DNA of 64,000 nucleotides from Channa striata (taxonomy: Eukaryota > Chordata > Actinopteri > Anabantiformes > Channidae), in NCBI GenBank assembly GCA_033026295.1, contig CM065183.1:4087157-4151156 (forward strand). The letters are read 5' to 3'. Positions 39,860 through 51,219 of this stretch are shown piece by piece. Positions within the stretch are counted from its first letter, which is position 1. Every line of letters begins with the position of its first letter. The notes under the pieces were generated by a model. It searched no databases and had not been told where the DNA came from. It saw only the letters and a program-made list of their open reading frames with translations. The position numbers were made by a program, and so were the translations under genes.

Positions 39860-40225
39860 CAAGCAACAATAAAATGGCATCCATGGGTGCAATTACAGAA
39901 TTACTAGAGTGGTGTAGTGGCTCTTTCTCATTAGAATATTACCTCTGGCTCCCAACAGCAAGTTGAAAGCCATTAAGATGACCTTCACTGGTACAGCGCT
40001 CATTAAAGAACGCTGAAATGCTCTTTTCCATCTGTAGCCGTAATGAGGGGACTAGTGTATGTATCAATATGGAATTTTATCAAGAAGGGCCCAGGCTGCA
40101 ATTATAAGGACCTTTTTGAAAAGTTCACTTCTATTATGTCCCTCTACCGCTGGTAATAACATAGTGGCCATAATCGCTCCCCCAGTAAGTTAATATCAAA
40201 TATGAAACCAGATATCAATGGCCCC
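39860..40225. promoter_or_regulatory. Candidate conserved non-coding element
   Basis: A dense, repeat-free block with many homeodomain-type cores: GCAATTACAGAATTAC, CTCATTAGAATATTACC, CCATTAAGATG, GCTCATTAAAG, CGTAATGAG, GCAATTATAAGG, GGTAATAACATAG, CCATAATCGC. It has the look of strongly constrained vertebrate enhancer DNA and no exon structure. Among the best CNE candidates in the window. Confidence 0.5.
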
Positions 40226-42479
40226 AGAGACTGTGTGTGCACGCTGTGTGTGTGTGTGTACATGTGTCTGCATGTAAGCGCTACCACAGTGTAAGCAGAC
40301 GTGTCCTTCATTGCATTGTGTCTTTAATCTTTTGATATTACAAGCCATTCATCATTTCATCCTGACACCTTCATAAAATAAAACACACAGTAATTAATTT
40401 TGTTAGACACACAGAGAGAGAAAGATCAGGAAAGACAAGATGAGGAGAGGACTATGGTAAAAAGGTTTGGGAGTCCTAAATTAAGATTCAATTTAATGAT
40501 ACTTTACTCTGTGTGTGTCAAATCTTGTAATAATTTACAAAACTTTCAAAATCTAAACTTTCAAATTCAAAAGAAGAAGCACAACCAGTTTAATGCCCTG
40601 ATCGCCTGTTTGATTCTTAAAATACATCTTATTTCTCATTTATCAATATGAATATTCAGATTTCGAATACTCCTGACATGCCTACATGGTTTAATTTTTT
40701 TTACACAAATATGAGTAACCTCTACTCTTTCTAAACTAAAGCATAACATGTCAGATTAGCACATACTGTATTATTAATGCATGGCTCAAATTTATTGTTG
40801 CATATTTTCTGTAACAGAAATTAAAGTTTGTTTAGTCTGATTTTCGACTGTACAGTAAAACATTCCCAACATTTAATAACACTAGGAACCACCCAATGTG
40901 CATAAAATATAAAGTGAGACCTGTAAAACTGTGTACAGTACACTGACTTTTTTTCCAGAGATCGTTATTCCATTGCGTTCTGCTTCTCCCTGTCAGTTGT
41001 GGGCTACACATCAGCCTGTTTCACACCACATTGCTCTGAACCCTCTAACGCTGCTACAGACAGCGGAGATGGATGCTTACACAGTGGAAAGTATGAAATT
41101 AAAAGGAAGAGTCTGATAAATTGACAGCGGGCACCTCAGGATAGAGAGGCAGGAGATGGAATGATCAACCTGACTTCAGGGGTGGAGCGCTGGGCCACTG
41201 AGGAGAGGCTGATGGATATGCAGTACAGCAGGGTAAGATGTTTGGCCAGAAAAATGTTGCAGTGTTGTGTATTCTTGGTTTCGTTTGGGATGTTGCATGT
41301 TTAAACTGCACGCACACATTTTCATAGCCTGGATTTAAAAAAACATATATAAAATTGATATCCCTGAATGCATTGCCTTAATAGCTACTGGGATTTCTTA
41401 AAGGTTAACATGTTTATAAAGCAATGCAAGCCAACAAAAAGCTAAAATATGTATCAATTTAGGGTTAAATGGCCATTTTTTCAGTGTTAAAGTTTGAATG
41501 AAATACTGCAGCATGTCCTGTTGGTGCCTTAGACATTGTACGTGTCATACATACAGTACCTCCGGAACCTGCAGCCACATAAACACCAGGGGGACCAAGT
41601 CCAAAAAAAAAAGATTCCAGAATTGTCACAGTCAAATCTTTACTCAATATTACGGCATGGGAAACAAACGCTCTTGTTTTTACTTCCCACATCAGAAAAT
41701 TTTTTGAAGATACATAATATCAGGAGCAAAATACCACCGGGAGATGTAGCTGAATATTGAAGTCATATTTCTGAATTCAGTTTTCCACTGTGCTTTCTCC
41801 ACCATATCCGAAGCCATAATTCTGATGGTCTCAGCTAATGGATCTGTGTGTGCCTGTGCACATACAGTACACTTTTTCAGGTCGAGCCTCAGGCTTGCCG
41901 CCAGCACATGTGTGTTACAATTTAAGTGGCAACAACCAAGACATTACTGTAACTAATTTCCTTAGACCTCCACTACTCAGCAGCAAATGGCGAGGATGTA
42001 GTGGTCTTTCCGAGTGGCTTTATGCTTCCTTGTTGCCTTTCCTTCCTCTTTTAACAGTGGTAACCCCCCGCCTCCCCCAGCGTGCCCGGCTGCTCACCCC
42101 ATCACAGGTGTTTCCCATTGCCCGTCACAGTCCCTCTCACCCCAACACCAACATTGTTTTAAGGCAGAGGACTCTGGGCTCCTTCCACAAGCTACTGACA
42201 AGCCATCGGGCCCATGTTTATCTGCAGGCATAAAACTGCATGCAACGCAGGATCTACTTGCTCAGCCTCTAGGGACAACACATGGTTTTAACATTAGTTC
42301 ATCCCTCTGGAGTAAAAGAAAATCTACGAGGCCTTTAGTTTTCATGGGAGAGTGCTGAGATGTTGAACAGAGGACAAAAACACGGACTAGCACGGCAAGA
42401 GCATAGTCAGCGTCATAGCTGCTTCACAAAAACTATATAGAACAAGTGCAGTGTGATTAGGCTGTTACCGTACCTGAGT
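40226..42479. other. Intergenic, no gene seen
   Basis: AT-rich DNA with a TG-rich spot near 40,240 and a CTCF-like word at 41,583-41,596. No supported exon. Confidence 0.5.
41583..41596 (+). promoter_or_regulatory. CTCF-like site
   Basis: ACACCAGGGGGACC resembles the CTCF core CCACCAGGGGGCGC with three differences. Only a motif match; occupancy unknown. Confidence 0.35.
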
Positions 42480-42890
42480 TAATGGGAGCGGCATGCATGC
42501 AGTTATCTTGATAATTTAATTTGAATGTGCCCTGAGGTGGAGCAATCTTTATTTCATCAGCTCAAAGCAGTTTATTTCATTAAAACATCTACTTGTCCAT
42601 CAGTAAGAACCTGTTCTTTTTGAGATAAGCTGTTGGAGTTCATCATAATTGCAAATGTTTGCCCATAATTTAAAGACCTTGTGGGGTCTAGTATTCTTTG
42701 AGATGAAAAAAGCTTGTCATGCATACAAATCAGAACAAGTGACAGTAATTCTCGCCAACATTTTTCGATTAGTGGCAGTTCATAAAGAACTGTCAAAGTT
42801 GCTCGGACCTGCAGGGTATTATAATGTAGCCCAAAGAATTGTTTTAAATCTCATCTTTTTAATGAATTCTGAACTTATAGTTCCCCCAAA
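42480..42890. promoter_or_regulatory. Candidate conserved non-coding element
   Basis: A repeat-poor block with CTTGATAATTTAATTTG, CATCATAATTGCAAATG, GCCCATAATTTAAAG, TGACAG followed by TAATT (42,740-42,750) and CTGTCA (42,790-42,795). A + strand open frame (42,649-42,900) overlaps it but lacks a recognisable product, consistent with stop-poor non-coding DNA. Confidence 0.45.
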
Positions 42891-44689
42891 AAATCCCTAA
42901 CATGTTTGTTTCCTTCAAGCGATTCATATGTCGGCAATTCATGACCCGTAGACCCAAGTCTTCTTCAGCCATCACTTTTTGTTTGAATTTCTTGATTCTA
43001 ATTCTCCTGTCTCCCACGCACTTACACTACGAACGTAAATGTGCACAGAGGATCACATTTGTGCGCACACAAACACACACGTCTACACCCCACTCCCACA
43101 CGCATTTCATGGCACAGCAGAAGAGAAGGGACTAACTGACAGAGATTGCGGGTAATTCAAGCCAACATGATTGACTTTATGATCACTTCAAAGCTCCAAC
43201 TAGTCTTTATGCTTTCAAGAAATGCCAAAAGTTTCCAGCACAAAAGTGGCAGGGAATCAGGCATGAAGGGAACAAGAGGTAGAAAATTTTGCTTCACTTC
43301 AGAACCCACCTCCTTCCTTTCCTTCTTCCCTCACTCCTTCCCTCTTGGCACTTTTAATGGCATAAAATTATGGGCCTGCAAGAGCAACAACAACTGTCTA
43401 GGTTTAAAACATAATACGTTGACAGGAGTGACACGGCCATTTTCTCCTCCTCCATTAGCGTCGAGACACGGCCACCTCCTTTTGCTCTTAAACCAACCGC
43501 AGTGGCAGGCCATAGTTGTCAGACGTCACTTCCTCTGTCATTACCCGCTGACACACAGACTGCTGCTGCTTTCATATTGACATGCACAAAATTACAGGAA
43601 AAATTTCAGTGGCTTTAAAAGTATTTCTAAAGTGTTCTCTCTCCTTATTGTAACATTAATGCACACTAATCATTAGGTGAACATTTGGAAACGTCAACAA
43701 GTCTCCAAACAGACATAGAACATTGAGAATCTTGGAGGAGGGCTACTCTGCCCAGACTTCATATCTCGTCCATTGTACAGTTTTCTTTTGACTGTTCCCA
43801 TAAAAGTCACTCCTCGTCTCAACCATTTGCGTAATAGTTTACAGTAAGAGACCCAAACACAGTTATCACTGGAACAGGCTCAATAACATCAGTGAATGGA
43901 CGTTAATTTTGATAAACGATGATTAGTTTAAAGCCTGCACTAAGAGTGCATGCAGCAGCTTCTACAATATGAATTCAATATAACTCAGTTTCATTTATAT
44001 GGTTCCATTTCCCACCAAATGTCATGTTCAGGCCTTCTCCATAGTGAGATCACAACCTTACACTATCACCGGAATAACTAAACAAATTCCCAACGAGCAA
44101 GTTCTCTTTAACAAAGAGAGTAGGCCCGGTTCGGCACCTCTGTCATCATATGTCCTCTAAACGTGTCATCAACACTTCACATCAGACTGTAAATGTTTGT
44201 AGAAATCTCCTTACAACCCTGGAGAAACCCAGGCACTGTCCAAACCTTGGCTCAGTCCTGGTGCCATGATTGTCAAGAGCATGAAATCTGTCCAACAGCA
44301 CAAGGGCTAACCCCTAACCCTCAGCTTCTGAAACTGTAGCTCTATATGTCAGCTAAACATGTCGACCACATTCTGCGCCGCTTGTTTCTGCAGCAACCGA
44401 GAGGGAGGGAAATGTATCATTCAAATAAACAGGAAGAGGATTATCACTCATAAGCTGCATAAGAACTTCACTGGAAATTGTTGGGTTTGCTGAGACCATA
44501 AATAAACAAGATCTTTACAAAGAGAAGAGAAGGATTTTTCTTTCTTTCTGTTGCGGCTTGTCCAGGCTTAATAAATGTTATTGTTGCCAAAACTATGATA
44601 TCCCTTACATGCTGTGCTGTGGCACACTGTAGCAGAGCCAAGGCCTTTGTTTGGCTAATGTCCTGCGGTGTCTTCCGATTGGTCTAAAT

Positions 44690-44880
44690 GACCTGTGACA
44701 CTTCATTAGCTCCTCAAGTTGGCCTCTCTGCATCATATTATTAATGACGACATTGAAAACAGTGGCCGTATTAACCACATCACACTTAATGGTGTTGGTT
44801 TTGATTAACGTCACCACTGCAGAAACGACAGTGAGGTTAATGGGAACTTTGAACGGGACCTTTAGTACACACCCAAAAAG
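44690..44880. promoter_or_regulatory. Candidate conserved non-coding element
   Basis: A dense motif block: CTTCATTAGCTC, ATTATTAATGACG (44,737-44,749), GTATTAACCAC, ACACTTAATGG, TGATTAA immediately followed by ACGTCA (44,802-44,813) and GAGGTTAATGGG. It abuts a long (CA)n tract. No exon structure. Confidence 0.48.
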
Positions 44881-44897
44881 GTGCTGCAGTATACAGG

Positions 44898-44901
<4 letters not shown>

Positions 44902-44960
<59 letters not shown>
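44902..44960 (+). repeat. (CA)n microsatellite, about 29 units
   Basis: The longest pure dinucleotide run in the window. It generates artefactual Thr-His frames. Confidence 0.97.
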
Positions 44961-44963
<3 letters not shown>

Positions 44964-45039
44964 TTATATTGGCTGATATCATCTTACTCGGGATTTGGGT
45001 GGTTATCATGGTGAGCATGAAAAATAAGACTGAACGGCC

Positions 45040-45180
45040 CAGTAAGCCTCAACTGACTTGTCTATATAGAGCCTCATTAGGGACATTGATGGATGGGCTA
45101 TTGCCACCACTGGGCTTGCCAAGAAAAGCTCTGGGTATTATTAGTGTTTGTGTGTTTATAAACTGACACTTAATTACAGG
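45040..45180. promoter_or_regulatory. Candidate conserved non-coding element
   Basis: Plain sequence with GCCTCATTAGGGACATTGATGG and GGGTATTATTAGTG just beyond the CA tract; probably the other flank of the element on its left, split by the microsatellite. Confidence 0.35.
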
Positions 45181-46380
45181 TGCAAAATCATACCACATAC
45201 ATTAACGAGTTACGGCCCATTGAGTATAATGTAGCGTAGATATTTTAAAAAAAGAAGAACTGCAACTGCAGCACCGTGACCAAGGATTGGTGAGCGCTTG
45301 ATGATTTAATACTCAAATGAAACAAGCAGAAACATAAATAATGAGGTTGGAGATTAAAAAAAAACTTAAATAGTGTTCCACTGCAGGAAATATAAATTCT
45401 GAGGCAACCAAAATTAGTAGTGTTATACTGGAAAAATATGTAAAATTAAACAATTTAAAAGTTGAAATGCAGGACCTGGCAGAGTTTTTGTATATACCCT
45501 GAAATCAAGTTGTTTTTCTTGCATAAACTTTAAAAAAGATAGCCTTTAAAAAAAGTCAGTGTAAATATTAGAGGTTATGTTTTCTGAGAATATTTTTATT
45601 ACTCATCATGGTAAAAAAAAAAAAAAAAACAGGTTTAGATTGTTTTATTTAGTTTTTCATATTTCTGTGGAAAAAAGCTGAAAAAGATCAGAATTAAACA
45701 CTGTCGCAATTCTTTCCCTCGTTCTCCTAAGTTATGCACTACTGTGCCATTTTTACATGAAGCCAACGACTTTGGAAGAGAAAACTACACACATGCACGC
45801 GTATCACTTACAGACCTCTCACAAATCTTTCACCCTACTTTTATATATATCAACATGTCAATAAACAGAGCTCAGAAATTATCTTAAAATGCACTGTAAG
45901 AAACAGGAGAGCTTTATTTCACTAGTGAACTTCATGCCACTTCCCTTTCTATTCACAGGCACTACGGTAGTTGTGTATCGGATTTACAGCTGATAGTTTA
46001 CTTTTATACCAGACGAGGTCATATGATATGATATTTTCTGTTTCCCAAAATGGCTTCAGCCCAGGGCCCAGACATACAGTATAAAACATACTCCTGACAG
46101 TGATACATTTCACGTGATGACACTACTCTGAAACAATCTCGATATTGCCTTTCCCTGTCATAAACAAAACCTGACCACAGTTCTGTTATGCAGTGTGTGT
46201 TTGCGCTGTGCTGTCGATTTGTCTATCCGGTGAGTGTGTGCGAAAGGGGATGTGTGGTAGAGGGGCACGGAGGCGAAAACTCTCTTATTCTCATCGGCAG
46301 ACAGAGTAAGTAGATGGGCTCACTCTGGGGAGAGCAGTGGGAACGGTTGTAAAACGCACAACTCCATGGAAACTGAACGA
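45181..46380. other. Intergenic, no gene seen
   Basis: AT-rich DNA with an A-run near 45,611-45,628. No recognisable exon or element. Confidence 0.5.
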
Positions 46381-46545
46381 GATGTGGCTCTGCTGAGAAA
46401 CGAAACAAAGCGAAGCGAAAGGGCACGAGACGAGGAGGGAGAGGAGGCTGAGAAAAAGAGGAGGAAGGAAAAGCGAAAGACGAAAGAAGGCAAGAGGAAG
46501 GGAGCTGAGCAGACAGACAGACAGAAAGGGATGGAACAGACATGG
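46381..46545 (+). repeat. Purine-rich strand-asymmetric tract
   Basis: Nearly all bases on the + strand are A or G with scattered C, for example GAGGAGGGAGAGGAGG and AAAAAGAGGAGGAAGG, ending in a short (GACA)n run. It directly precedes the hAT-like element. Confidence 0.7.
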
Positions 46546-46672
46546 GGGAACTCTGGCAGGTGCTTCATCAGGTGGCCAATTGCGGCCCGCGAGCGATAGT
46601 TTGTGGCCCCCACCTTATTATTAAAGTTTAATGTTAGTGCGGCCCGCGAGTTTGTTTTGAACGGCACGGAAC

Positions 46673-46726
46673 GGAAATGACGTACATTGCGGAAATGACA
46701 TATATTAAGGAAATGACGTTCTTTGT
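46673..46726 (+). repeat. Three 18-bp repeats inside the hAT-like element
   Basis: GGAAATGA begins at 46,673, 46,691 and 46,709, a period of exactly 18 bp; the first and third copies continue as CGT, giving TGACGT (CRE-like half sites). Confidence 0.75.
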
Positions 46727-46830
46727 GCCTCGGCTAAACACTTGATTGAAACTTCAACGAGAAAGCTTAAAGAACTGTTAATACAGACATTTGAATCCTA
46801 ATTATTATAATTATTTTATTTACTTATTAC

Positions 46831-46847
46831 TGATTGATTGATTGATT
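46831..46847 (+). repeat. (TGAT)4 tandem repeat
   Basis: Four TGAT units inside the AT-rich core of the hAT-like element. Confidence 0.85.
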
Positions 46848-47850
46848 TTCTTATTAATTTCTTATTTATTTTCTTCTAATTTGTTTATTTATTTTGTCAT
46901 ATTATTTTGTGTTAAAAATAAAAAAAATAAAGACATTTGAGAAGATTAAAATTATTTAAAAGTTTTTCTTGTGGAAACCTGATGCGGCCCAGCCTCACCC
47001 CGACTCTGCCTCCAGCGGCCCCCAAGTAAATTGAGTTTGAGACCACTGTGCTAAGGCATTGTCGGGCTGCCCGTAAACAGTCATTGGGCTTCTCAGGGGA
47101 GCAACCTTCTCCATAACTAGCACAGGTATAAATCTGCCTCTTAGCCACTAAATTAGACACATTCTTGAGAGACTCTCACTCTGCAAGTGCAGCGCAAACC
47201 TGAGGGAAAAGGGAAGACAGAAAATTAAGCGAATCCACCGAGAGCAGTAAAGGAGGTGTATGCATAAGGTATGGCCTATGTGAATTTAACCAGATGGCCA
47301 CTTTGATCCGTATGAAAAATTGTTAATGTTTTCTCAGGCAAAGCTGTTATGAATAGTTTCTTTACTCTGAGCGAGAATTAATTTCGCTGCCATCTCAAAG
47401 AGCTGTCATTGCATTATGTGCAAGTGCCTGCTGAGGCTCAAAGCCGAGGGCCAAGTGCAAGGCCTGCGCTCTGTCACCTGGTCGCCGTGTTTATCCTTCA
47501 TTACAACTCTGAAAACAACAACACACCCATGACCGTTTTTTCTCCCAATGAATTTGTCCGACCTGTGAAGTGGTGACAAAAGAGTGCGATAAGATGACAC
47601 ACGGTAAAATTGTTTAAGCGCTTGCAAGGGTTGGTGAAGGGAGGAAAGGCTGGGGCAAAGTGTACCAAGAGGAGTGATCGAGTGTTCTGAGCACATAAAG
47701 TTTTTACTGCAGTGTGTGTATGTGCTGTACGGATGGAGGCTTGGAAGAACATCACACTGTAAAAATAGCAGGGAAATAAAGTGCCACAGGATTTTTCTTT
47801 GTAACTATAAGACTTAATTCAAGATTAAGATTGTGACACATGCACATTAA

Positions 47851-48104
47851 CATCCATCCATTATCTTTCCTACTTATCCAGTCTATGGTCTAGTGGTTCT
47901 GGAGCTGATCCGAACTGTCCCTGGGCGAGAGGCAGTGTACACCCAGATCCCCAGTCTTTCACAGGCCTGACACACAGAAACACACACGCTTCACACTCAC
48001 TATGGGCAGGTTAGCTGCCACTCTAAATTGTCCCTTGGACTTTGGGAGGACACTGGACTTTGCTGGGGGAACCGACGCAGGCAAGTGGAGAACATGCAAA
48101 CTCA
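47851..48104. mobile_element. Fragment of a common teleost interspersed repeat
   Basis: Successive phrases CATCCATCCATTATC, CTGGGCGAGAGGCAGTGTACACCC, CAGTCTTTCACAGGCCTGACAC, CTTTGGGAGGACACTGG and GGAGAACATGCAAACTC are diverged versions of a repeat seen in very many fish genomes. It has no coding frame here. Class (LINE 3' end or other) is not decided by this fragment. Confidence 0.6.
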
Positions 48105-48109
48105 CATTT

Positions 48110-49239
48110 ATATGTTCATATACATTCACACGTCTATATATAAAAAACAACAGAGAAATGTGCCAAATAATGTTAAACTAATCAAAACATAAAATAAAGG
48201 AAAGAATTGCTTACATTGTGTATATTTGCATGTCATATCTTCTGCTTTGAACAATGTTTTCTGAGGTCAGAGGTCAAGTTTGTCATTGAAAAGCCCTGCG
48301 TTGCTATGTGTTGTAACAGGATGCTAATCTTCCAAACACTCCATCTGTATTTGCTAAAACATTGCCTCACTCGCAACCTGTTTGCTTAAATCCCACTTGA
48401 CACTGACGTATTTCCAAAAGGATTCCTGTGGGTCAGAGGAAGAAAAAAAAAGGTAATGTTCAGGAATTTAAGTGATTTGTAATATTAAATTTTTTTTATA
48501 ACTTTAAAAAAATTTTGTTGTATAAAAAATGCAAAAAGTTCATGGTGAGGTTGTTGTGAAATAAAGTACACATTTTATCATTCACAGTAACTTTTTAGTG
48601 GCATCAGTATAACAAGCAGACATGAGAAATTAAATTAAATGACCAGTCTTTAATATTTTCAAATGTGTACTTTTATGTTAGTGTTATATTATATCCATTA
48701 TAATTAAAATATAAAGCCTATGGTGGAATTTGCACCTTGGAAACAATGAAGTACAATAGTCCATAAAGCAGTCTCAGACAAAGCTTTGTCAGTCCTACAT
48801 TTTAGCACGACTATTTTATAGTTCCCCTCTCACAGAGTTTCTCTAAAAAATTCCCCCAGGAATTTTTAACATTCTAATAAAAAGATTTTACAGAGTGGTG
48901 TGAGTGTGACTTTTTGGGAATGATGCCATGGAGAGGAAAAAAAGGGGTGAGCACAAGATTGTTTTAGAGGGACAGGAAAAATAAGGCAAACGTAGTGAGC
49001 ACATCTTACTCATAAATCAAGAAGAATAAATCATACACAAAGTTAAGGCTTCAGTTTTCTGAATGATGCTGAGGTATAAGAATGCTCTCATATTCATGCT
49101 GCCGTGCACTTAAGTGTAAACAACTTTATTTAAACAGGTAATAAAAATTAAATGGAGAAAAATGACCCAAAGTAAAACGCTTCTTAAAACCCACAATTTT
49201 GACATTTTTGTTTACACTTTTCTGATTGATCACACAGAC
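48110..49239. other. Intergenic, no gene seen
   Basis: Very AT-rich sequence with several A- and T-runs; nothing recognisable. Confidence 0.55.
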
Positions 49240-49530
49240 AATAGTGCATATTAAATCAACCAAGCCATAATCAACCTTTGATACAATCAGCCCAGTGCTG
49301 ACAGATATAATCCACTGGCCACCTTCTTAATGAATAATTGATGCCCATCTTAACAGGCTAATGAATGAATGTGGTTTGGGTTTGAGTGATAGCCCGCTTG
49401 TTGGAGAGCCATCCCAGGAGGGACGAGGCACTGGAGACAGAGGTGCCATCCTCTATAACCTGTATAATTGGTCATTTGACATGAGCGACTTGACTGTGTG
49501 TGTCCGTGCATCAGTCAGTGGTGACTGACC
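49240..49530. promoter_or_regulatory. Candidate conserved non-coding element
   Basis: Contains CCTTTGATA (49,275-49,283, TCF/LEF-type), TGACAGAT (49,299-49,306, MEIS/TGIF-type), GATATAATCC, TTAATGAATAATTGATG and GGCTAATGAATG in repeat-free sequence. No exon. A good enhancer candidate on motif grounds. Confidence 0.47.
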
Positions 49531-50291
49531 CCTTTACCCTATTGTTTATTAGCACTGTTCCAGGTTATCACACCAATTAGGGCTGGAATAACAGTGATCA
49601 GGAAAGGAAAAACAAAAAGTATAAAAATGCATACAATTAGCTGAGGCAATCGAGGGAAGGTAAGCGTAAGAGAGCGCTCGTGTGACCTTGCTAAAAATAT
49701 TCAACAAGAATAAATAATGCCGAAGTAATTATAGAACGGCATGAGAAGAGTGACAGATGCAAAAAACAAAAAAAACCCACAAAGGTTTTGCTTTTTAATA
49801 GTGCATGCTGTGTATCTCTGCTAGGTATTTCGAAAATAATAATAATAAGACTGTGTAGAGAGGTGACGAGGCTCCAAGGCTGTTCCCTGTGTGCATTTGT
49901 TTTGGGCTTGTCCAAACAATCATACTTACATTTTAGCACCATTACGTGCGCACCCTATCTCCACAGGTCTGATAACATTCTCACTGCAGTTTCGGTGTGG
50001 CACTCTGACTACACAATACCTTATTGACATGAGCTCTGGCCCCACAATAGCCACAAAACATCAGGGTTCCTGTTTTTGTTGACACTGTTCGAGCCCTCCA
50101 TTGAAGGCAAAGCCACTGTGCACACAGCAATGCATAATTGGAGCACTCTGTCATACAATACAACAAATCAACCCCTTAAATGTTTGAGCATGATAAGGCA
50201 GTGAGAAGGCACACAGAGAGCGAGAAGTCAGGTGAGTGGAAGCGAGCAAAGTTGATGGAAATGGAGTTGGGAGAGACGATCAAGCTGAGCA

Positions 50292-50305
50292 CCACTAGGG
50301 GACAG
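50292..50305 (+). promoter_or_regulatory. CTCF-like site
   Basis: CCACTAGGGGACAG differs by one base from the common CTCF core CCACTAGGGGGCAG. Motif evidence only. Confidence 0.45.
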
Positions 50306-50341
50306 TAGTAAGTCATGGACCGCAGCAGAGCCAGCATATGA

Positions 50342-50366
50342 GTGTGTGTGTGTGTGTGTGTGTGTG
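50342..50366 (+). repeat. (GT)12 microsatellite
   Basis: A pure GT run, then TG-rich sequence to about 50,390. Confidence 0.95.
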
Positions 50367-50399
50367 GACGCATGCGAGTGTGTGTGCGGCAAACAGTGA

Positions 50400-51060
50400 A
50401 CAAAAGACTTTCTTTGTTGCACTCTCAGATAATAAAAGAATTCAGAAATAGCTACTTGACTGCCTTAGAAAAGATCTTGACAATGCGTTGGCCCATAATG
50501 CACAGGAACAGCTCCAGATTTACATAATCATATGTAATGTAAACCACTGCAAGGTTCCACAGCCAACAAACAAACTGACTGGGGAGACAGTGACAGAGGG
50601 AGAGGGATCCGCTTTCCCCTATGGACTTTATAGACTTACTACAAGTATATTTTACCTCATCTTCTCACAACAATGGGACAACATTTACAAATTTTGCGAG
50701 CTTGCGTGTCGACGATTCAACAGAATCAGAACAGATACTTAAAGCAACACGTTTTAGGCGTACACTGTATTTTTTATTTACTTTAAATGATTTATAGCTT
50801 TAATTATTGCTCCTTCCTAAAGAGAGAGGCACACAATGTGATGCTGCCTCCACGGTGACAACAGCTAAAGGAGCAGAAATTATATGTAGTATAAAAAAGG
50901 AAGTCTGTGTGTTAATGAGACACAAAAATACAGGGACCTTTTCTTTGACCACAGATCAAGATGAATGGCCAGAGGATTTCACGCTGATACATGAGGCATT
51001 TACTTCTTATATCTGTTCTCTTTGTGCGTCATGTTAAAAAGGGTCATTTGTCTGGTAACT
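50400..51060. promoter_or_regulatory. Candidate conserved non-coding region
   Basis: Plain sequence with CAGATAATAAAAGAATTC, CATAATGCACAGG, TACATAATCATATGTAATG and CGCTGATACATGAGG. Overlapping open frames are unrecognised. Boundaries are loose. Confidence 0.3.
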
Positions 51061-51145
51061 GGTTAAACCCAAGAAGTTAACACCTCCACGTACCTCTGAC
51101 GTTACATATAACAGTCAGGAGGGGTTTGGGTTTTGTTTTGTTTTT

Positions 51146-51159
51146 TTTGCTATGGTAAC
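51146..51159 (+). promoter_or_regulatory. RFX X-box-like site
   Basis: TTTGCTATGGTAAC closely matches the RFX X-box form GTTGC-YAT-GGTAAC; only the leading G is missing. Confidence 0.35.
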
Positions 51160-51183
51160 CATGGATGTATATTCAAAACATGC

Positions 51184-51216
51184 TCCCTCCTCCTCCTCCT
51201 CCTCCGCCTCCTCCTC
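51184..51216 (+). repeat. (CCT)n tract with one CCG interruption
   Basis: About ten pyrimidine triplets. Confidence 0.9.
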
Positions 51217-51219
51217 AAG

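Larger units (their letters stand above)
46569..47048. mobile_element. Non-autonomous hAT-like DNA transposon remnant
   Basis: The left edge reads CAGGTGGCCAATTGCGGCCCGC and the right edge, on the reverse strand, reads CAGTGGTCTCAAACTC. Both resemble hAT superfamily termini (CAG...TGG...CAA). GCGGCCCGCGAG occurs twice near the left and GCGGCCCAGCC near the right, a signature of this family. About 480 bp, AT-rich core, no transposase frame, so internally deleted. Flanking 8-mers (TGCTTCAT and TGCTAAGG) agree only in their first four bases, so the target duplication is decayed or the limits are off by a few bases. Confidence 0.6.

Noticed and set aside
43146..43580. 144-codon + strand frame
   Set aside because: No domain recognised; contains Ser/Phe-rich low-complexity parts from pyrimidine-rich DNA.
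44744..45166. 140-codon frame through a (CA)n repeat
   Set aside because: The Thr-His run is the translated microsatellite; flanks are not protein-like.
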